Positions 6,749 through 7,131 of a DNA stretch of 7,131 nt are shown one piece after another. The position numbers and the translations under genes are program-made. Source of the stretch: Porticoccaceae bacterium (GTDB lineage Bacteria > Pseudomonadota > Gammaproteobacteria > Pseudomonadales > Porticoccaceae); contig JAHRWI010000051.1 in assembly GCA_019090225.1 (NCBI GenBank), positions 1 to 7,131 of the forward strand. The letters are read 5' to 3'. A model generated the notes under the pieces. The model worked only from the letters and a program-made list of their open reading frames with translations, was not told the origin of the DNA and did not search any database. The stretch's first letter is position 1, and every line of letters starts with the position of its first letter.

Positions 6749-7131
6749 ATGGAGGAGTCTAAAAGAATAAAACGGCTTAAAGACAATTTGATCAAGGAAT
6801 TACCATTCTTTCCTAATGATAAGGCCACTCTTGAAGAGTTAGAAGGTCAAGATGTCGGTGCTGTTCTGGTTCATTATCTACACTGGAAAACTCGTCATGT
6901 CCCGCAAAGAGAAAGACGAATCCAGTTGTCACCAGATGTAGCATCCGACAAACGATGGAAATTCCTTAAAAACAATATTAATGAGCTATTTGATAAAGCA
7001 AGAAATGGAGAAGACCTCACGCCGCACTTATCCACAAAGGCCCATAAAAATGGCTATACGCCAAAGCAGCGGATAATAGATGGCGATGCAAATTCTTGGG
7101 ATGATAAAGACCAAATAATAAATACAAAGGG
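6749..7131 (+). CDS. Conserved hypothetical protein, partial (127 codons, runs off right edge)
   Basis: I do not know a function for this protein. It resembles a family of small (roughly 150-180 aa) hypothetical proteins that I associate from memory with integron cassettes and genomic islands. Visible features are a charged N-terminus (MEESKRIKRLKDNLIKELPF), the motif GAVLVHYLHWKTRHVP at 37-52, a RIQLSP segment with DKRW at 67-70, RNGEDLTPHLSTKAH at 85-99 and the start of a WxDKD segment at 117-121. No membrane segment or signal peptide is seen. The ATG is chosen because GGAAA lies eight bases upstream (6736-6740); an in-frame TTG at 6734 is a weaker alternative. The base composition looks more AT-rich than the integrase before it, which fits separate acquisition. 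Its position just after the palindrome would suit a cassette gene. Confidence 0.8.
   Translation, partial: MEESKRIKRLKDNLIKELPFFPNDKATLEELEGQDVGAVLVHYLHWKTRHVPQRERRIQLSPDVASDKRWKFLKNNINELFDKARNGEDLTPHLSTKAHKNGYTPKQRIIDGDANSWDDKDQIINTK

Overview
The window looks like an accessory genomic island from a mesophilic, probably gammaproteobacterial host. The base composition is moderate. Every recognisable gene belongs to the mobile-element or defence class: a type I DNA methyltransferase, an AlpA-type regulator, a small HTH/zinc-ribbon protein, phage debris and a tyrosine recombinase. No housekeeping gene, rRNA, tRNA or CRISPR array was seen. The taxonomic assignment is inference only.

Layout. (1) Bases 1-954, minus strand: the first 318 codons of an hsdM-type N6-adenine methyltransferase running off the left edge. 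(2) 955-1160: divergent intergenic region with a small hairpin just before a strong ribosome binding site. (3) 1161-2249, plus: an intact 362-aa island protein of unknown function. (4) 2250-2393: a 144-bp leader with three TCGCCT-type repeats. (5) 2394-3019, plus: alpA-like regulator and HTH/zinc-ribbon gene, translationally coupled by a TAATG overlap. (6) About 3001-5178, plus: a decayed piece of a very large phage 'polyvalent' protein, with three -1 frame changes and in-frame TAA stops. It still shows a BECR-nuclease-like region, a zincin HExxxH metallopeptidase domain and the family's C-terminal linker motif. (7) 5184-5203: perfect 7-bp palindrome, then 5235-6332, an intact 365-aa tyrosine recombinase. 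(8) 6333-6748: a non-coding stretch with a long imperfect palindrome ending in GTTATGC, somewhat like an integron attC site. (9) 6749-7131, plus: the first 127 codons of a conserved hypothetical protein of a type I associate with integron cassettes and islands.

How it may work together. The tyrosine recombinase would catalyse integration and excision. AlpA-like proteins are known regulators of integrase expression or excision in P4-type elements, and the HTH/zinc-ribbon protein is probably a second regulator of the same element. The methyltransferase would be cargo. The phage remnant lies between the regulators and the recombinase and suggests a recombination event between an integrative element and a prophage. 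I did not find a convincing new biochemical system. The most unusual items are the multiply broken but still legible polyvalent protein, the repeats before alpA, the palindrome before the integrase and the attC-like structure before the last gene.
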